From contig JAIOJX010000032.1 of assembly GCA_022376925.1 (NCBI GenBank), positions 103,904,794 through 103,968,793 of the forward strand: a DNA stretch of 64,000 bases. The letters run 5' to 3'. The notes below the pieces were generated by a model, which was given only the letters and a program-made list of their open reading frames with translations, was not told the origin of the DNA and made no database searches. This document shows positions 34,962-47,110 of the stretch, in pieces (position 1 is the stretch's first letter; every line of letters starts with the position of its first letter). The stretch is from Tragulus kanchil (lineage: Eukaryota; Chordata; Mammalia; Artiodactyla; Tragulidae). The translations under genes were made by a program, and so were the position numbers.

Positions 34962-35250
34962 TGCTGTCCAGTAGAAAGAGAATGGGAGCCACACACACAT
35001 CATAAGCATTCTGGTAGGCACATAAAAAAGGTAAAAAGAGGCTGGTGAAATTAATGTTAAGAATATACTTTAATCTTACACATATATGTCCAAATGATTG
35101 TCATTTAAAGACATGACTGGTATAAAAATCATTATCGTTATTTACATGCGTCCTCCTCACACCAGGTCTTTGAGATCTGGTCCGTATTTTATGCATCTCA
35201 GTTTAAACTGCCCATGTTTCAAGTACTCGGGGCTGGGACTTCATGCTAGA
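34962..35250. mobile_element. hAT-type (Charlie-like) DNA-transposon relic; copies at 36045 and 37161
   Basis: The left end, CAGTGCTGTCCAGTAGAAAG, then GTAAAAAGAGGCTGGTGAAA, TTAAGAATATACTTTAATCT, GGTCTTTGAGATCTGGTCCG and CATGTTTCAAGTACTCGGGG, is an ancient mammalian hAT-like non-autonomous element. Family assignment is from memory. Duplications J and K make three copies; the third lacks its first bases because the K unit begins inside it. Confidence 0.6.
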
Positions 35251-36384
35251 CCCATGTGTGTGGGAGTTAAGAGCGAGGTTTGTTGTCTCGACTCTGCCAT
35301 TTGTTAATTTCATTTTCAGTTTGAAACCCCCTCATGGGGTGTCAAGTGACTTTCCTCGTTCCGCAGGAAAGCCTGGCGTCTCGCTCCAGCAGTGCCCCCA
35401 AACTGCTCTCCTGCCTCTGCCTGTGGCTGCCCGCTTGCCGCCTGACCCTTGTTCACATGGCTTTTGCACACACTGACTTTCCTCGTGGAAGGACCTGGCT
35501 TTCTGGAGCACCCCCAGCAGCCCTTGCCCACCCCTACTTTGTAAGCCCTCATTTGCTCCTGTTGCTCTGAAAGGCTCTTCAGCACCCCTGTGTGAGAGTA
35601 GCCCTGGACCACCTGTCTGATGCCTGGTGGGAGTGTGTTTCCTGGTCTTCAGGGGAGACCCACACTAGGGCTCTTCCACACAGGGAATCGAGGCGCTGCT
35701 GCTGGTTTCCGGAAGGCAGGCAGGTGGTGCCTGGTTCCAGGCCCCTGGAGTCACATGGAGTCATGGTTCCTGGCTCCCACCTCCACACGGCAGGCAGTTT
35801 CGCTGCGTGTTCTCACCAAAAACCCCCGAGTTCCTGCCCACGTCCCACGCTTTCTGTCTCCTGGCTCCCATATACCCAACCACGCCCTCCCTGAGCTGTA
35901 TTCAGATCTCAGCCCTGCCTGGGAATCCTTCCAGGCTCAGGGCAGCTGCCCCCACCTCCAGGCTTCCCCCTGCCCAGAATGCCATCCTTTTTCTCCTTTT
36001 CTCTTGTTCTCATCGTCATTCACTGAGTAGACATCTTGAAGGCAGTGCTGTCCAGTAGAAAGAGAATGGGAGCCACACACACATCATAAGCATTCTGGTA
36101 GGCACATAAAAAAGGTAAAAAGAGGCTGGTGAAATTAATGTTAAGAATATACTTTAATCTTACACATATATGTCCAAATGATTGTCATTTAAAGACATGA
36201 CTGGTATAAAAATCATTATCGTTATTTACATGCGTCCTCCTCACACCAGGTCTTTGAGATCTGGTCCGTATTTTATGCATCTCAGTTTAAACTGCCCATG
36301 TTTCAAGTACTCGGGGCTGGGACTTCATGCTAGACCCATGTGTGTGGGGAGTTAAGAGCGCGAGGTTTGTTGTCTCTCGACTCT

Positions 36385-36530
36385 GCCATTTGTTAATGCT
36401 GTGACCTTGGGGAGGGTGATGTCCCCTCTCTGAGCTGGTTATCTGCAGAAGTATGCACCCTCACCTCATGGGGTTGTCAGAGGAACTGAATGAGCTGGCG
36501 CACACAAGGACTCAGCACAGCACGCAGCGT
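36385..36530 (+). mobile_element. MIR (duplicated in K at 37497-37642)
   Basis: ACTCTGCCATTTGTTAATGC, GTGACCTTGGGGAGGGTGAT, CCTCTCTGAGCTGGTTATCT and CCTCATGGGGTTGTCAGAGG give a full sense MIR core. The scrambled end of J copy 1 falls in this element. Confidence 0.8.
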
Positions 36531-36829
36531 TGATGACTGTTTAGGTTCAAACTCCTTGAGTGACTGCCGGGGGCTGGCTTGATGCCAGGACCGACCCCCT
36601 GGCCCCTGGGCTGATCTTCAAGGCGGTCGACATCAAATGGCCTACACAAGGGCCATGAGGGGCAGGGAGAAGGGCCCGTTCAGGACGAGAGCTCTGGCAG
36701 GAGCATGGAAGAGAGAGTGGTGACCAGGAGAGGCTTCCTGGTGGAGGCGCCCCCGCCCCGAGCTCGCCTTGGGTCCCTTGGCCTCCAGAGCCCTCTGTGG
36801 CAACACTGGCGCCCCTGCGACTCCCGAGT

Positions 36830-36985
36830 GCTAACTCTCTGTCCTGTGTAATTAGTGTGGTGTGCCCCCTCTTGTCTCCAGTTGTGTTGTGCAGCGTGTA
36901 CTTTATTATATCAGGGCGTAAGACTGTGAGGCTGGCAGTTATCTTGTTCTCCGGTTGTTTCGTGTGTCTGTCCCGTCTGCCCCGC
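36830..36985. promoter_or_regulatory. Candidate conserved non-coding element (copy at 37942-38097)
   Basis: GTGTAATTAGTGTGGTGTGC (TAATTA with a RUNX-like GTGGTGTG), TACTTTATTATATCAGGGCG and GGCAGTTATCTTGTTCTCC (GATA-like). Repeat-free and identical in both K copies. Confidence 0.3.
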
Positions 36986-38273
36986 CAGATTACCTGCTGC
37001 TTCTGAGCAGCCAGCGCTGCCTCCATGGCTTTGGGGTCTCCAGCCGGGGAGGGCGGGGCGTCAGGGCCAGGTTCGAGTCCTCGCCTCACACTGACTTGGC
37101 CTGGCTCCAGACAGGTCACTCCCTTCCTGTTACGAACAAGCAGGGCGGTGTGGGGGTGCGTGTCCAGTAGAAAGAGAATGGGAGCCACACACACATCATA
37201 AGCATTCTGGTAGGCACATAAAAAAGGTAAAAAGAGGCTGGTGAAATTAATGTTAAGAATATACTTTAATCTTACACATATATGTCCAAATGATTGTCAT
37301 TTAAAGACATGACTGGTATAAAAATCATTATCGTTATTTACATGCGTCCTCCTCACACCAGGTCTTTGAGATCTGGTCCGTATTTTATGCATCTCAGTTT
37401 AAACTGCCCATGTTTCAAGTACTCGGGGCTGGGACTTCATGCTAGACCCATGTGTGTGGGGAGTTAAGAGCGCGAGGTTTGTTGTCTCTCGACTCTGCCA
37501 TTTGTTAATGCTGTGACCTTGGGGAGGGTGATGTCCCCTCTCTGAGCTGGTTATCTGCAGAAGTATGCACCCTCACCTCATGGGGTTGTCAGAGGAACTG
37601 AATGAGCTGGCGCACACAAGGACTCAGCACAGCACGCAGCGTTGATGACTGTTTAGGTTCAAACTCCTTGAGTGACTGCCGGGGGCTGGCTTGATGCCAG
37701 GACCGACCCCCTGGCCCCTGGGCTGATCTTCAAGGCGGTCGACATCAAATGGCCTACACAAGGGCCATGAGGGGCAGGGAGAAGGGCCCGTTCAGGACGA
37801 GAGCTCTGGCAGGAGCATGGAAGAGAGAGTGGTGACCAGGAGAGGCTTCCTGGTGGAGGCGCCCCCGCCCCGAGCTCGCCTTGGGTCCCTTGGCCTCCAG
37901 AGCCCTCTGTGGCAACACTGGCGCCCCTGCGACTCCCGAGTGCTAACTCTCTGTCCTGTGTAATTAGTGTGGTGTGCCCCCTCTTGTCTCCAGTTGTGTT
38001 GTGCAGCGTGTACTTTATTATATCAGGGCGTAAGACTGTGAGGCTGGCAGTTATCTTGTTCTCCGGTTGTTTCGTGTGTCTGTCCCGTCTGCCCCGCCAG
38101 ATTACCTGCTGCTTCTGAGCAGCCAGCGCTGCCTCCATGGCTTTGGGGTCTCCAGCCGGGGAGGGCGGGGCGTCAGGGCCAGGTTCGAGTCCTGCGTCTC
38201 TCACACTGACTTGGCCTGGCTCCAGACAGGTCACTCCCCTTCCTGTTACGAACAAGCAGGGCGGTGTGGGGGT

Positions 38274-40049
38274 CGTGAAGCCCCAGTCAGCCCTACCATC
38301 CTCTGATTTCCCGGGTTTCCCTCCATGGGTGTATCTTCAGTGTGCGCAGAGTGGTGCCCTCCCCTCCTGGGCTTAACACGGACTTACGAACATCCCTGAC
38401 GTGCCCGGTGTTGGGAAGATTGTGATGAAGGAGAAGCTTTCTCCCCTCAGGGTGCTTATGCTTTAGAGAAGGGAATAGATTTAAAGGAGTAGAGACATCT
38501 ACATTGTATTTAACCAGACTAGCGATCCGTGTTCGTTTGGTGGATCTGAGTATATTCTGTGCAGCCGTGCCTTGCTCTAAACGCTGAGGTGCCCTCGCGC
38601 TTACCAGCTGGAGGGCAGCACAGACCCAGGACACACCCGCAGGAAGATGTCATCAGGCACGAGGGGAGGGTCAGGGGCACTGGGCTGGAAGACTGGGGGC
38701 GAGGCCGCCGGGGCCGGTGTTTTACACCTCCTGCCCGGGGTCCTCTCGGAAGCCCACAAAGTACAAAGTTGGCACTCTCTCCTGCGGCAGCGTGGTAAGG
38801 CCGGGGTGTTATTTGGGGGAGGCTCGGGCAGGATGTGAAACACAAACCAGATGAAGGCGGTGCCTGCGGGTGCCTCGGAGCAGGGGGCGGCCCCGGGAGC
38901 ATGTGGCTGGGTCACCCTTTATAATGACAACACTGCGGCGAAGGCCCCGGGACCCGGGGGGTGGCGGGCGGGGGATGCCGGCTTCCCATCTGCTTGGCCT
39001 CCTTTGGCTCTGAATGGATTAGTTCTGTTTGGGTTGGAGCTTACTGTTGTGTGTGTTTTTCATCCCCTTCCCGTTTGTTCTGTCTCCCCGGCCTGAGCGC
39101 CCGCTCGGAGCGGCGAGGGTCCCGGTGCGGAGGGAGAATTGTGAAGTGGCCGTTATTCAAACAAGAAAGGGAATAATTGGAGTTTGCGTTCTTCTGGGCT
39201 TCTGTGGGAACCAGGCTGTGGCTGGGGGTGGGTGGGGGTGATGCCTCAGGAGAGTGAGAAGGTGGGTGTCTCTGTAGACACCGGGGTCTGATCTGATCTC
39301 TGCGTGTCCCCTCCTGGTACGGGGTGCCCCTTAGTTTACTTAGTTGGTGCTGGAAAACCACAGTTGATCTGGTAGTGGTGGTGTTTCTTGCAGATGGGGT
39401 GTCTGAGTAGGCTCTAATTCATACCAGAGGATCCTGGGGAGGCTTCTGTTGCAAGAAGCTGTTGGCAGAGCATGGGTATTATGGGCTGTGTGATGTGGTA
39501 AAGGACTCCATGTGGGCCTGCCGCTGACCTCACCAAGGGACCTCTGTCTGAGCCTGTTCTCCCAGTCTGTCGAGTGGGGATGGTGCTTCTCATTGTGCAG
39601 TCTCGCTGCGGGGCTGGGAGGGGCAGGTACGAGTGTAGGAGACCCAGCGCCACCTGACCGGGCCAGAAGTGTGCAGTAGAGCCTGGGAGGAGCTACGTCT
39701 TCATGCCACTCCAGGGGCATGGGGTCCACAGGGGCACTGGGGTGCCAGTGGACGCTGCTGGATTTCTTGTTGGGCTCAGGGAGCTTCTAAAGTAAAGCAG
39801 GCTTGGGGAGAACCAGTAGTTTTTACGTCTTCTTTGAACTAGAAGGTTCATCCCTCCCATCTGTGATCCCGGCTCCACCCTGCTGTGGAATGGACCTTGT
39901 GGACAGAGGGATTGGAAAGGCAGGGGAAGCAGCCGTGGTCTTGGCCTCCTAAGAGTCCACATCCTAGCTTAGAATCAAAATTTCACACATGTGGAACAAT
40001 TAGGGGAAAATAACAGATGGTGTCTGATCAGATGTCACCGCCCCAGACA
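38274..40049. other. Unique sequence between duplications K and L
   Basis: GC- and CpG-rich around 38690-38960 and 39085-39140 (CGCCCGCTCGGAGCGGCGAG), near an AT patch with GGCCGTTATTCAAACAAG and GGGAATAATTGGAG. This could be a small CpG island or enhancer; no transcript start or exon is demonstrable. Confidence 0.5.
39520..39605 (+). mobile_element. MIR fragment
   Basis: TGACCTCACCAAGGGACCTC, then TGAGCCTGTTCTCCCAGTCT and GTGGGGATGGTGCTTCTCAT, is a diverged sense MIR. Confidence 0.5.
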
Positions 40050-42276
40050 GCCCCATCCCCCCAGCAGAAATAATCCTCCTTTCTCTGGGATCCCGGAGCC
40101 GGGCACAGGCCTGCCTGGTGCCCTGCGCTGCCTTGGTGTGTAATTGGTCGTTGGTGCCATGGCTTGTGCAATAGCACATGTTTGTGGCGTGCTCCGCAGG
40201 CTGGGTCCTGTCCTCAGTCCTTCCTCCAGTGCTGGTTGAGCACCTGCTCAGGGCCCCGAGCCAGCCGTCTCCCTTCGGGGCCTCCAGGCTGGCCCGTGCG
40301 TCCCCGACTCTTGGGCTCCAGAGCCCTCGAGCGGCTCTTCCGGAGCTGCCCCTGGACCTCGCTGACGACCCGCTTTCTTGCGTGTTTCATCCCACTGGCC
40401 GTCTCCTGAGTTGGGTCTTGCTGTGGGAGCTTTGGGTTGACCTGAAGGAAGAAGGTCCTGGCCAATCGCAGGTCCAGCACTGCTAACCAGTGCATGATGT
40501 CAATACTTCCCTCTCCTCCCCGAGCCTCCCTTTTCTTGACTTTAAAAAAGCTGGCATTGGAGTAAGCAATGTTGTGGGTATTGGTTCTGAGACTTCAAGT
40601 TTCTTTTGCAAGTTGTGTTGGCCTGGAAATGCCTATGGTGTGCTGGATCCTTAGTGGGGCCCAGAGATGCCTAAGAAACCATTTGCCTTCTGGAATACGG
40701 TGGTCTAGTGAGAAAAGTGGACATAGCAGATGTTGATGGTGCTGCAAGGGGCCCCATCACTGGATGTCTCAAGACAGCGCCTCCTGGCTCAACCCCAGAG
40801 GGCTTCCTGCCTGTGGTGGCATTTTGTGTGGGTCCCCAAGAGGAAGAAAGAGGCAAAAGATAGTGACTGAAAGGAACGACGAGAGCATTTCAGGGCGGGG
40901 CTCCCTGGCAGTCCAGTGGTTAAGTCTCCCTGCTTGCATTGTGGGGGACACGGGTTTGAAGTTGGTCAGAGAACTGAGATCCTGCATGCTGCATGGCACA
41001 GCCAAGAAAAAAAAGAAAGAAAGCATTCTAGGGTAAGGAAAGAGTCTGTATAAACACCTGGAAGCTTGAAAAGACTTCCCATGATCAAAGGGCTGCAGGG
41101 GTGGAGCTGAGGCTGCGAAGGGCCCGGCTGGCAGCACAGCAAAGCCACGCGGCTCCCCATCCCCCAGCAGAAATAATCCTCCTTTCTCTGGGATCCGGGC
41201 CGGGCACAGGCCTGCCTGGTGCCCTGCGCTGCCTTGGTGTGTAATTGGTCGTTGGTGCCATGGCTTGTGCAATAGCACATGTTTGTGGCGTGCTCCGCAG
41301 GCTGGGTCCTGTCCTCAGTCCTTCCTCCAGTGCTGGTTGAGCACCTGCTCAGGGCCCCGAGCCAGCCGTCTCCCTTCGGGGCCTCCAGGCTGGCCCGTGC
41401 GTCCCCGACTCTTGGGCTCCAGAGCCCTCGAGCGGCTCTTCCGGAGCTGCCCCTGGACCTCGCTGACGACCCGCTTTCTTGCGTGTTTCATCCCACTGGC
41501 CGTCTCCTGAGTTGGGTCTTGCTGTGGGAGCTTTGGGTTGACCTGAAGGAAGAAGGTCCTGGCCAATCGCAGGTCCAGCACTGCTAACCAGTGCATGATG
41601 TCAATACTTCCCTCTCCTCCCCGAGCCTCCCTTTTCTTGACTTTAAAAAAGCTGGCATTGGAGTAAGCAATGTTGTGGGTATTGGTTCTGAGACTTCAAG
41701 TTTCTTTTGCAAGTTGTGTTGGCCTGGAAATGCCTATGGTGTGCTGGATCCTTAGTGGGGCCCAGAGATGCCTAAGAAACCATTTGCCTTCTGGAATACG
41801 GTGGTCTAGTGAGAAAAGTGGACATAGCAGATGTTGATGGTGCTGCAAGGGGCCCCATCACTGGATGTCTCAAGACAGCGCCCTCCTGGCTCAACCCCAG
41901 AGGGCTTCCTGCCTGTGGTGGCATTTTGTGTGGGTCCCCAAGAGGAAGAAAGAGGCAAAAGATAGTGACTGAAAGGAACGACGAGAGCATTTCAGGGCGG
42001 GGCTCCCTGGCAGTCCAGTGGTTAAGTCTCCCTGCTTGCATTGTGGGGGACACGGGTTTGAAGTTGGTCAGAGAACTGAGATCCTGCATGCTGCATGGCA
42101 CAGCCAAGAAAAAAAAGAAAGAAAGCATTCTAGGGTAAGGAAAGAGTCTGTATAAACACCTGGAAGCTTGAAAAGACTTCCCATGATCCGGAAGGAGGGC
42201 CTGCAGGGGTGGAGCTGAGGCTGCGAAGGGCCCGGCTGGGCAGCACGCAGCCTGGAGCAAAGTCCTCCACGCGGCT
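40050..42276 (+). repeat. Tandem direct duplication L (unit about 1103 bp)
   Basis: Copy 1 is 40050-41153 and copy 2 begins at 41154. Copy 2 is short by a few bases in its first 60 bp (GATCCGGGCC for GATCCCGGAGCC). The last 80 bp of copy 1 (41085-41160) is a degraded version of 42186-42276 with several deletions. A complete CHR SINE lies inside the unit. Confidence 0.95.
40896..41022 (+). mobile_element. CHR-type SINE (copies at 41996-42124 and 43113-43239)
   Basis: GGGGCTCCCTGGCAGTCCAG, GGTTAAGTCTCCCTGCTTGC and GAGAACTGAGATCCTGCATG lead to an A-rich tail. A 12-bp target-site duplication with two changes flanks it (AGCATTTCAGGG at 40884, AGCATTCTAGGG at 41022). The other two copies carry the same flanks, so they arose from duplications L and M and not from new insertions. 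Confidence 0.9.
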
Positions 42277-44159
42277 TGGGGACAGGCGGGAGGGACAAGG
42301 GGACGACTGGGGCAGATCCACCGTCAAGGAGGCTGGCGCACTGGTCTGGGCTTGAGTGAGTCCATTGGAATGCTGGGCGACGTGGCCTGGGGTGTTTTGT
42401 GGAAGCTGAGAGTCAGACTGGCCTCCTGAGACCTGGCACAGTGGGGAGGGTTGCCCGGACCCCCTTGACTCTCACACGGTTCCCTTAGGATTTAGTGCCC
42501 TTGTACGCAAGAGGGTGCGCTTAGGGGTGATGTGCCTCAGCCTAGAATTTGCTGAGGACGTTGAGGGTGAAAAATAAAGCCCACCTCTATCCAAATTCTC
42601 CAAAGAGCGAAAGCGTGGTGGCATGCAGAGCGTCCTGGCCTGGTCCCGGGCGTTTCCCCTTGCTGAAGATCGCAGGGGAGGGGGAGGCCTGGGACTGTGT
42701 GTGCTCCCCCGCCCCATGACTGCCGCCTTTGTTTCAGGGGATCGAGGATCATGCAGGGCAGGGTGGCTCATTCTTGGCAAGTGGAGTGGAAAATGCCAGT
42801 GTCTTAAAGCGAGTCCCAGAGGGGTGGGGATGGGTGTGTGTGTGTGTACTTGGCTGGGTGTGCCCCCGAGCATCTCTCTTGGACAGGGCATCTGTGCTCG
42901 CCCAGCCTAGAACTGCACGGAGTCCCTTCCCTTCTAGGAGCTCATCTTCCCTGTTCAACATTATAATCACTGGTCAGCCCTTAAGAGGACTGAACCCTCA
43001 ACACACTCTGGGCAGGTATTGCTTGTGTCTGCATGACCCAGCATTTTGTGTGGGTCCCCAAGAGGAAGAAAGAGGCAAAAGATAGTGACTGAAAGGAACG
43101 AGAGCATTTCAGGGCGGGGCTCCCTGGCAGTCCAGTGGTTAAGTCTCCCTGCTTGCATTGTGGGGGACACGGGTTTGAAGTTGGTCAGAGAACTGAGATC
43201 CTGCATGCTGCATGGCACAGCCAAGAAAAAAAAGAAAGAAAGCATTCTAGGGTAAGGAAAGAGTCTGTATAAACACCTGGAAGCTTGAAAAGACTTCCCA
43301 TGATCCGGAAGGAGGGCCTGCAGGGGTGGAGCTGAGGCTGCGAAGGGCCCGGCTGGGCAGCACGCAGCCTGGAGCAAAGTCCTCCACGCGGCTTGGGGAC
43401 AGGCGGGAGGGACAAGGGGACGACTGGGGCAGATCCACCGTCAAGGAGGCTGGCGCACTGGTCTGGGCTTGAGTGAGTCCATTGGAATGCTGGGCGACGT
43501 GGCCTGGGGTGTTTTGTGGAAGCTGAGAGTCAGACTGGCCTCCTGAGACCTGGCACAGTGGGAGGTTGCCCGGACCCCCTTGACTCTCACACGGTTCCCT
43601 TAGGATTTAGTGCCCTTGTACGCAAGAGGGTGCGCTTAGGGGTGATGTGCCTCAGCCTAGAATTTGCTGAGGACGTTGAGGGTGAAAAATAAAGCCCACC
43701 TCTATCCAAATTCTCCAAAGAGCGAAAGCGTGGTGGCATGCAGAGCGTCCTGGCCTGGTCCCGGGCGTTTCCCCTTGCTGAAGATCGCAGGGGAGGGGGA
43801 GGCCTGGGACTGTGTGTGCTCCCCCGCCCCATGACTGCCGCCTTTGTTTCAGGGGATCGAGGATCATGCAGGGCAGGGTGGCTCATTCTTGGCAAGTGGA
43901 GTGGAAAATGCCAGTGTCTTAAAGCGAGTCCCAGAGGGGTGGGGATGGGTGTGTGTGTGTGTACTTGGCTGGGTGTGCCCCCGAGCATCTCTCTTGGACA
44001 GGGCATCTGTGCTCGCCCAGCCTAGAACTGCACGGAGTCCCTTCCCTTCTAGGAGCTCATCTTCCCTGTTCAACATTATAATCACTGGTCAGCCCTTAAG
44101 AGGACTGAACCCTCAACACACTCTGGGCAGGTATTGCTTGTGTCTGCATGACCCAGCAT
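41921..44159 (+). repeat. Tandem direct duplication M (unit 1120 bp)
   Basis: Copy 1 is 41921-43040 and copy 2 is 43041-44159. Copy 2 lacks three bases near its left end (AACGAGAGC for AACGACGAGAGC) and two G bases in a run near 43561. Copy 1 overlaps the right part of L copy 2, so the CHR SINE at 40896 appears three times. Confidence 0.95.
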
Positions 44160-44181
44160 GGCACCCAGAACACAGCAAAGC

Positions 44182-44198
44182 GTGTGTGTGTGTGTGTT
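44182..44198 (+). repeat. Short GT microsatellite
   Basis: Eight to nine GT units just after duplication M copy 2 ends; single copy. Confidence 0.85.
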
Positions 44199-44929
44199 TT
44201 GTTGTTGCCACTTTAGAGCCACTGCAGAATTTCTCGTCGCTGCCAAGTTACTTCCTCGGGATATATTTAGATAGCATGAGATGAGCAAGAAGTGGGCGGC
44301 GTGTATTTGCACAGAGATGTTTGTACACGTTGACCGTGGTGTTTTTGGAGCCGATGTCCACGAGCTGCCTCCTTGCTCAGCTCTTCTCGCACACTTATTG
44401 GGGAAGGGCTGTGGGTACCTCCTCTCAGGGGATCGGGGTGGGTAAGGAGAGCGTGGGTAGTAGGGCAAGTCTTCTCTTACCCCCAGCCCTCTGCCTTCTC
44501 CCTCCCATTGTGAATGAAGTCAGGGTCAGGAGCTTCAGGCGAAGTTCAAGGAGGTAGCTGGGAGGCCCACACTCTGCCCAGAAGGGGTGCTGCCTCCTGT
44601 GTGAGGAGGACTCCAGTATTGCTCTCTGATAAGATGAATACAGTTACTCGGTAGTTTGTATTTACTGGAAGTCGTGGAAACTGCCTTGGCTACCCAAGGC
44701 TAGGCAAGTCTGGCCCTGCATCCCTGCACAGTCTCCAACTTCCTTCCTTCCTTCCTGCCCATCTTTGCACCTCTTCTCTGAGTTTGAGTGTGTACCATCC
44801 ACATGGCCGCTTGGCGTGGTAGGGCTCAGAGTGGTCCGCCTGCAGCTCAGGGCCTTGGGTCCAGAGCTGTCCACTCAGGCCTCCCCAGGCCTAATCAGCT
44901 TACCATGGGGCAGGGTAGTACTCTTCTCT

Positions 44930-45050
44930 TATTAAATTCAGAGCCGTGGTCTGCATGATGGAGGCAGCTTTAATGAGATTAGAAAGCTTAACCGAGAGGC
45001 CAATTAAATCTGGGCCCATACCTGTTTGGGCGGCTGTCTAAGTCCCGACC
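44930..45050. promoter_or_regulatory. Candidate conserved non-coding element
   Basis: TTTAATGAGATTAGAAAGCT, GAGAGGCCAATTAAATCTGG and the E-box-like CATACCTG lie together in unique DNA before duplication N. Confidence 0.3.
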
Positions 45051-46008
45051 TGCATCCGGAGGCTTCCTGCAGGCCTCCTGGGAGCCTGGCTGGGGAGGGT
45101 GAGGGGCGAAAGAGGCCTGCCCATCTGACTGGCCACCCCTGGTCCTGGGGCTAGTCAGGACAGAGGCAGAATCCAGGAGGGGGCTTCTGGAACATTTGAT
45201 CCCGGAGCTCCTGAAAGCTGGGTCTGTACAGGTTTCCTGCAGCCTGGGGAGGGTGGCAGCTAGGTATCTGCAGAACCCACACGTGATTTTAACGTGCAGT
45301 CAGGTTTGGGAACCAAGAATTGAATCCACCCCTGTTACAGGCTAGAGTAAGGGACTCATGGGGGCAGCCAGCCAGGCCTGACACCTAGCCCCGTGCCTTT
45401 GTCACTGTAGTGTCCTCCTTCCTTCCCAGCCGCTTGGATTGCCCGGAAGCGGTCTTCAGTGGAGAAAACCAGGCCACAACCTCAGTTACAATTAGACCAA
45501 AATAAAAGGAAATCAGACTGCTTTAGACCAGATTTGCAGCAGAGCGGGGAGTTTGGTTATCGTACTTTAAGGATGGTCCTGTGGCATCTGTGTGCCTTAC
45601 ATGTTTCAGGCTAGGAACAGAACTTAAGATTCAAGTTCAGGTCTTTCCCAAGGTTTCCATGGTTCTTGTCTCCAATGATTGCTTGAGAAGAGGAACATAG
45701 GAAACGTTGGGAAGATAAAGCTCCTCTTTGTTCCTTTTGACATTTGAATGCAAGAGAGTATGTTCTGTTCTTTAAAATTACATCTTTACAAAGGAGAAAA
45801 ATAAAGAAGAAATTTCCCAGAAGAGCCAGGCCTAGCTTTGTCCAGATGCTCTCTCACAGTCCCCAATCATTCAGTGGTTATTGATTATTGAGACAGTGAA
45901 TATTTAGATTCTACTTTTTGGAAGTAGTTCTGCAAGGAGATAGCTTTGTCTGTATAATAAAGTCAAGTGAGAGTGTCGGAGGAGTTAAGAGTCTCACATG
46001 GACCTCAA

Positions 46009-46438
46009 TTCAGTTCAGTCACTCAGTCGTGGCTGACTCTCTGTGACCTCCTGGACTGCAGCATACCAGACTTTCCCTTCCTTCACCGTCTTCCAGAGCT
46101 TGATCAAACTCATGTCCATTGATTCAGTAATGCCACCATCTTGTCCTCTATCATCCCCTTCTCCTTTTGCCTTCTGTTTTTCCCAACACCAGGGTCTTTT
46201 CCAGTGAGTTGTCTCTTCAGATCATGTGGCCAAAGTATTGGAGCTTCAGCTTTAGGATCAGTCCTTCTAATGAACTTTCAGGGTTGATTTCCTGTAGGAT
46301 TGACTGGTTTGATCTTCTAGTAGGCCAAGGGACTCCCAAGAGTCTTCTCCAAAACCACAGTTCAGAGGCATCCATTCTTCAGCAGTCAGTCAGCCTTCTT
46401 TATGGTCCAACTCTCACATCTATACATGTGAACTTGGA
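46009..46438 (-). mobile_element. BovB LINE 3' end / Bov-A type fragment, copy 1
   Basis: On the minus strand this reads as the last part of the BovB reverse-transcriptase frame and its 3' tail. On the plus strand it starts TCAGTTCAGTCACTCAGTCG and runs through CATGTGGCCAAAGTATTGGA, CCAAGGGACTCCCAAGAGTC and GGTCCAACTCTCACATCTAT. The frame is broken by substitutions and indels and codes for nothing intact. It is a ruminant marker. Confidence 0.9.
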
Positions 46439-47110
46439 AAAAAAATCATCCTGCCCAGTGCACAGGGCAGCCAGCCAGGCCTGACACCTAGCCCCGTGCC
46501 TTTGTCACTGTAGTGTCCTCCTTCCTTCCCAGCCGCTTGGATTGCCCGGAAGCGGTCTTCAGTGGAGAAAACCAGGCCACAACCTCAGTTACAATTAGAC
46601 CAAAATAAAAGGAAATCAGACTGCTTTAGACCAGATTTGCAGCAGAGCGGGGAGTTTGGTTATCGTACTTTAAGGATGGTCCTGTGGCATCTGTGTGCCT
46701 TACATGTTTCAGGCTAGGAACAGAACTTAAGATTCAAGTTCAGGTCTTTCCCAAGGTTTCCATGGTTCTTGTCTCCAATGATTGCTTGAGAAGAGGAACA
46801 TAGGAAACGTTGGGAAGATAAAGCTCCTCTTTGTTCCTTTTGACATTTGAATGCAAGAGAGTATGTTCTGTTCTTTAAAATTACATCTTTACAAAGGAGA
46901 AAAATAAAGAAGAAATTTCCCAGAAGAGCCAGGCCTAGCTTTGTCCAGATGCTCTCTCACAGTCCCCAATCATTCAGTGGTTATTGATTATTGAGACAGT
47001 GAATATTTAGATTCTACTTTTGGAAGTAGTTCTGCAAGGAGATAGCTTTGTCTGTATAATAAAGTCAAGTGAGAGTGTCGGAGGAGTTAAGAGTCTCACA
47101 TGGACCTCAA

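Larger units (their letters stand above)
34279..36480 (+). repeat. Tandem direct duplication J (unit 1083 bp)
   Basis: Copy 1 begins at 34279 and copy 2 at 35362. At its right end copy 1 loses G, GC and TC at three places between 35265 and 35290. After TTGTTAAT (35308) it is scrambled for about 50 bp, with a recognisable remnant (CCTCATGGGGTGTCA) of the sequence at 36465-36480. The end of copy 2 overlaps duplication K. Confidence 0.93.
36049..38273 (+). repeat. Tandem direct duplication K (unit 1112 bp)
   Basis: Copy 1 is 36049-37160 and copy 2 is 37161-38273. The unit starts inside a DNA-transposon relic. Copy 1 differs from copy 2 only in its last 90 bp (TCCTCGCCTCAC for TCCTGCGTCTCTCAC, and one missing C in CACTCCC). 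Together with J, the segment starting at 34966 is present three times (34966, 36049, 37161). Confidence 0.95.
44160..45361. other. Unique sequence between duplications M and N
   Basis: A short GT microsatellite, unique DNA and a candidate non-coding element at 44930. No gene recognised. Confidence 0.55.

Noticed and set aside
36547..37194. A 215-codon minus-strand open frame (also 37659-38255)
   Set aside because: Its amino end lies in the K junction and differs between the copies, while the body covers a MIR and an enhancer-like block. It is not a plausible protein.
38690..39140. A CpG-island promoter
   Set aside because: CpG density is raised but patchy, and there is no convincing first exon, TATA or initiator. 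Left as an unassigned GC-rich region.
46167..46484. A 105-codon plus-strand frame in three versions (46167, 47269, 48263)
   Set aside because: It is the antisense strand of the BovB fragment, and its differing ends follow the duplication junctions.
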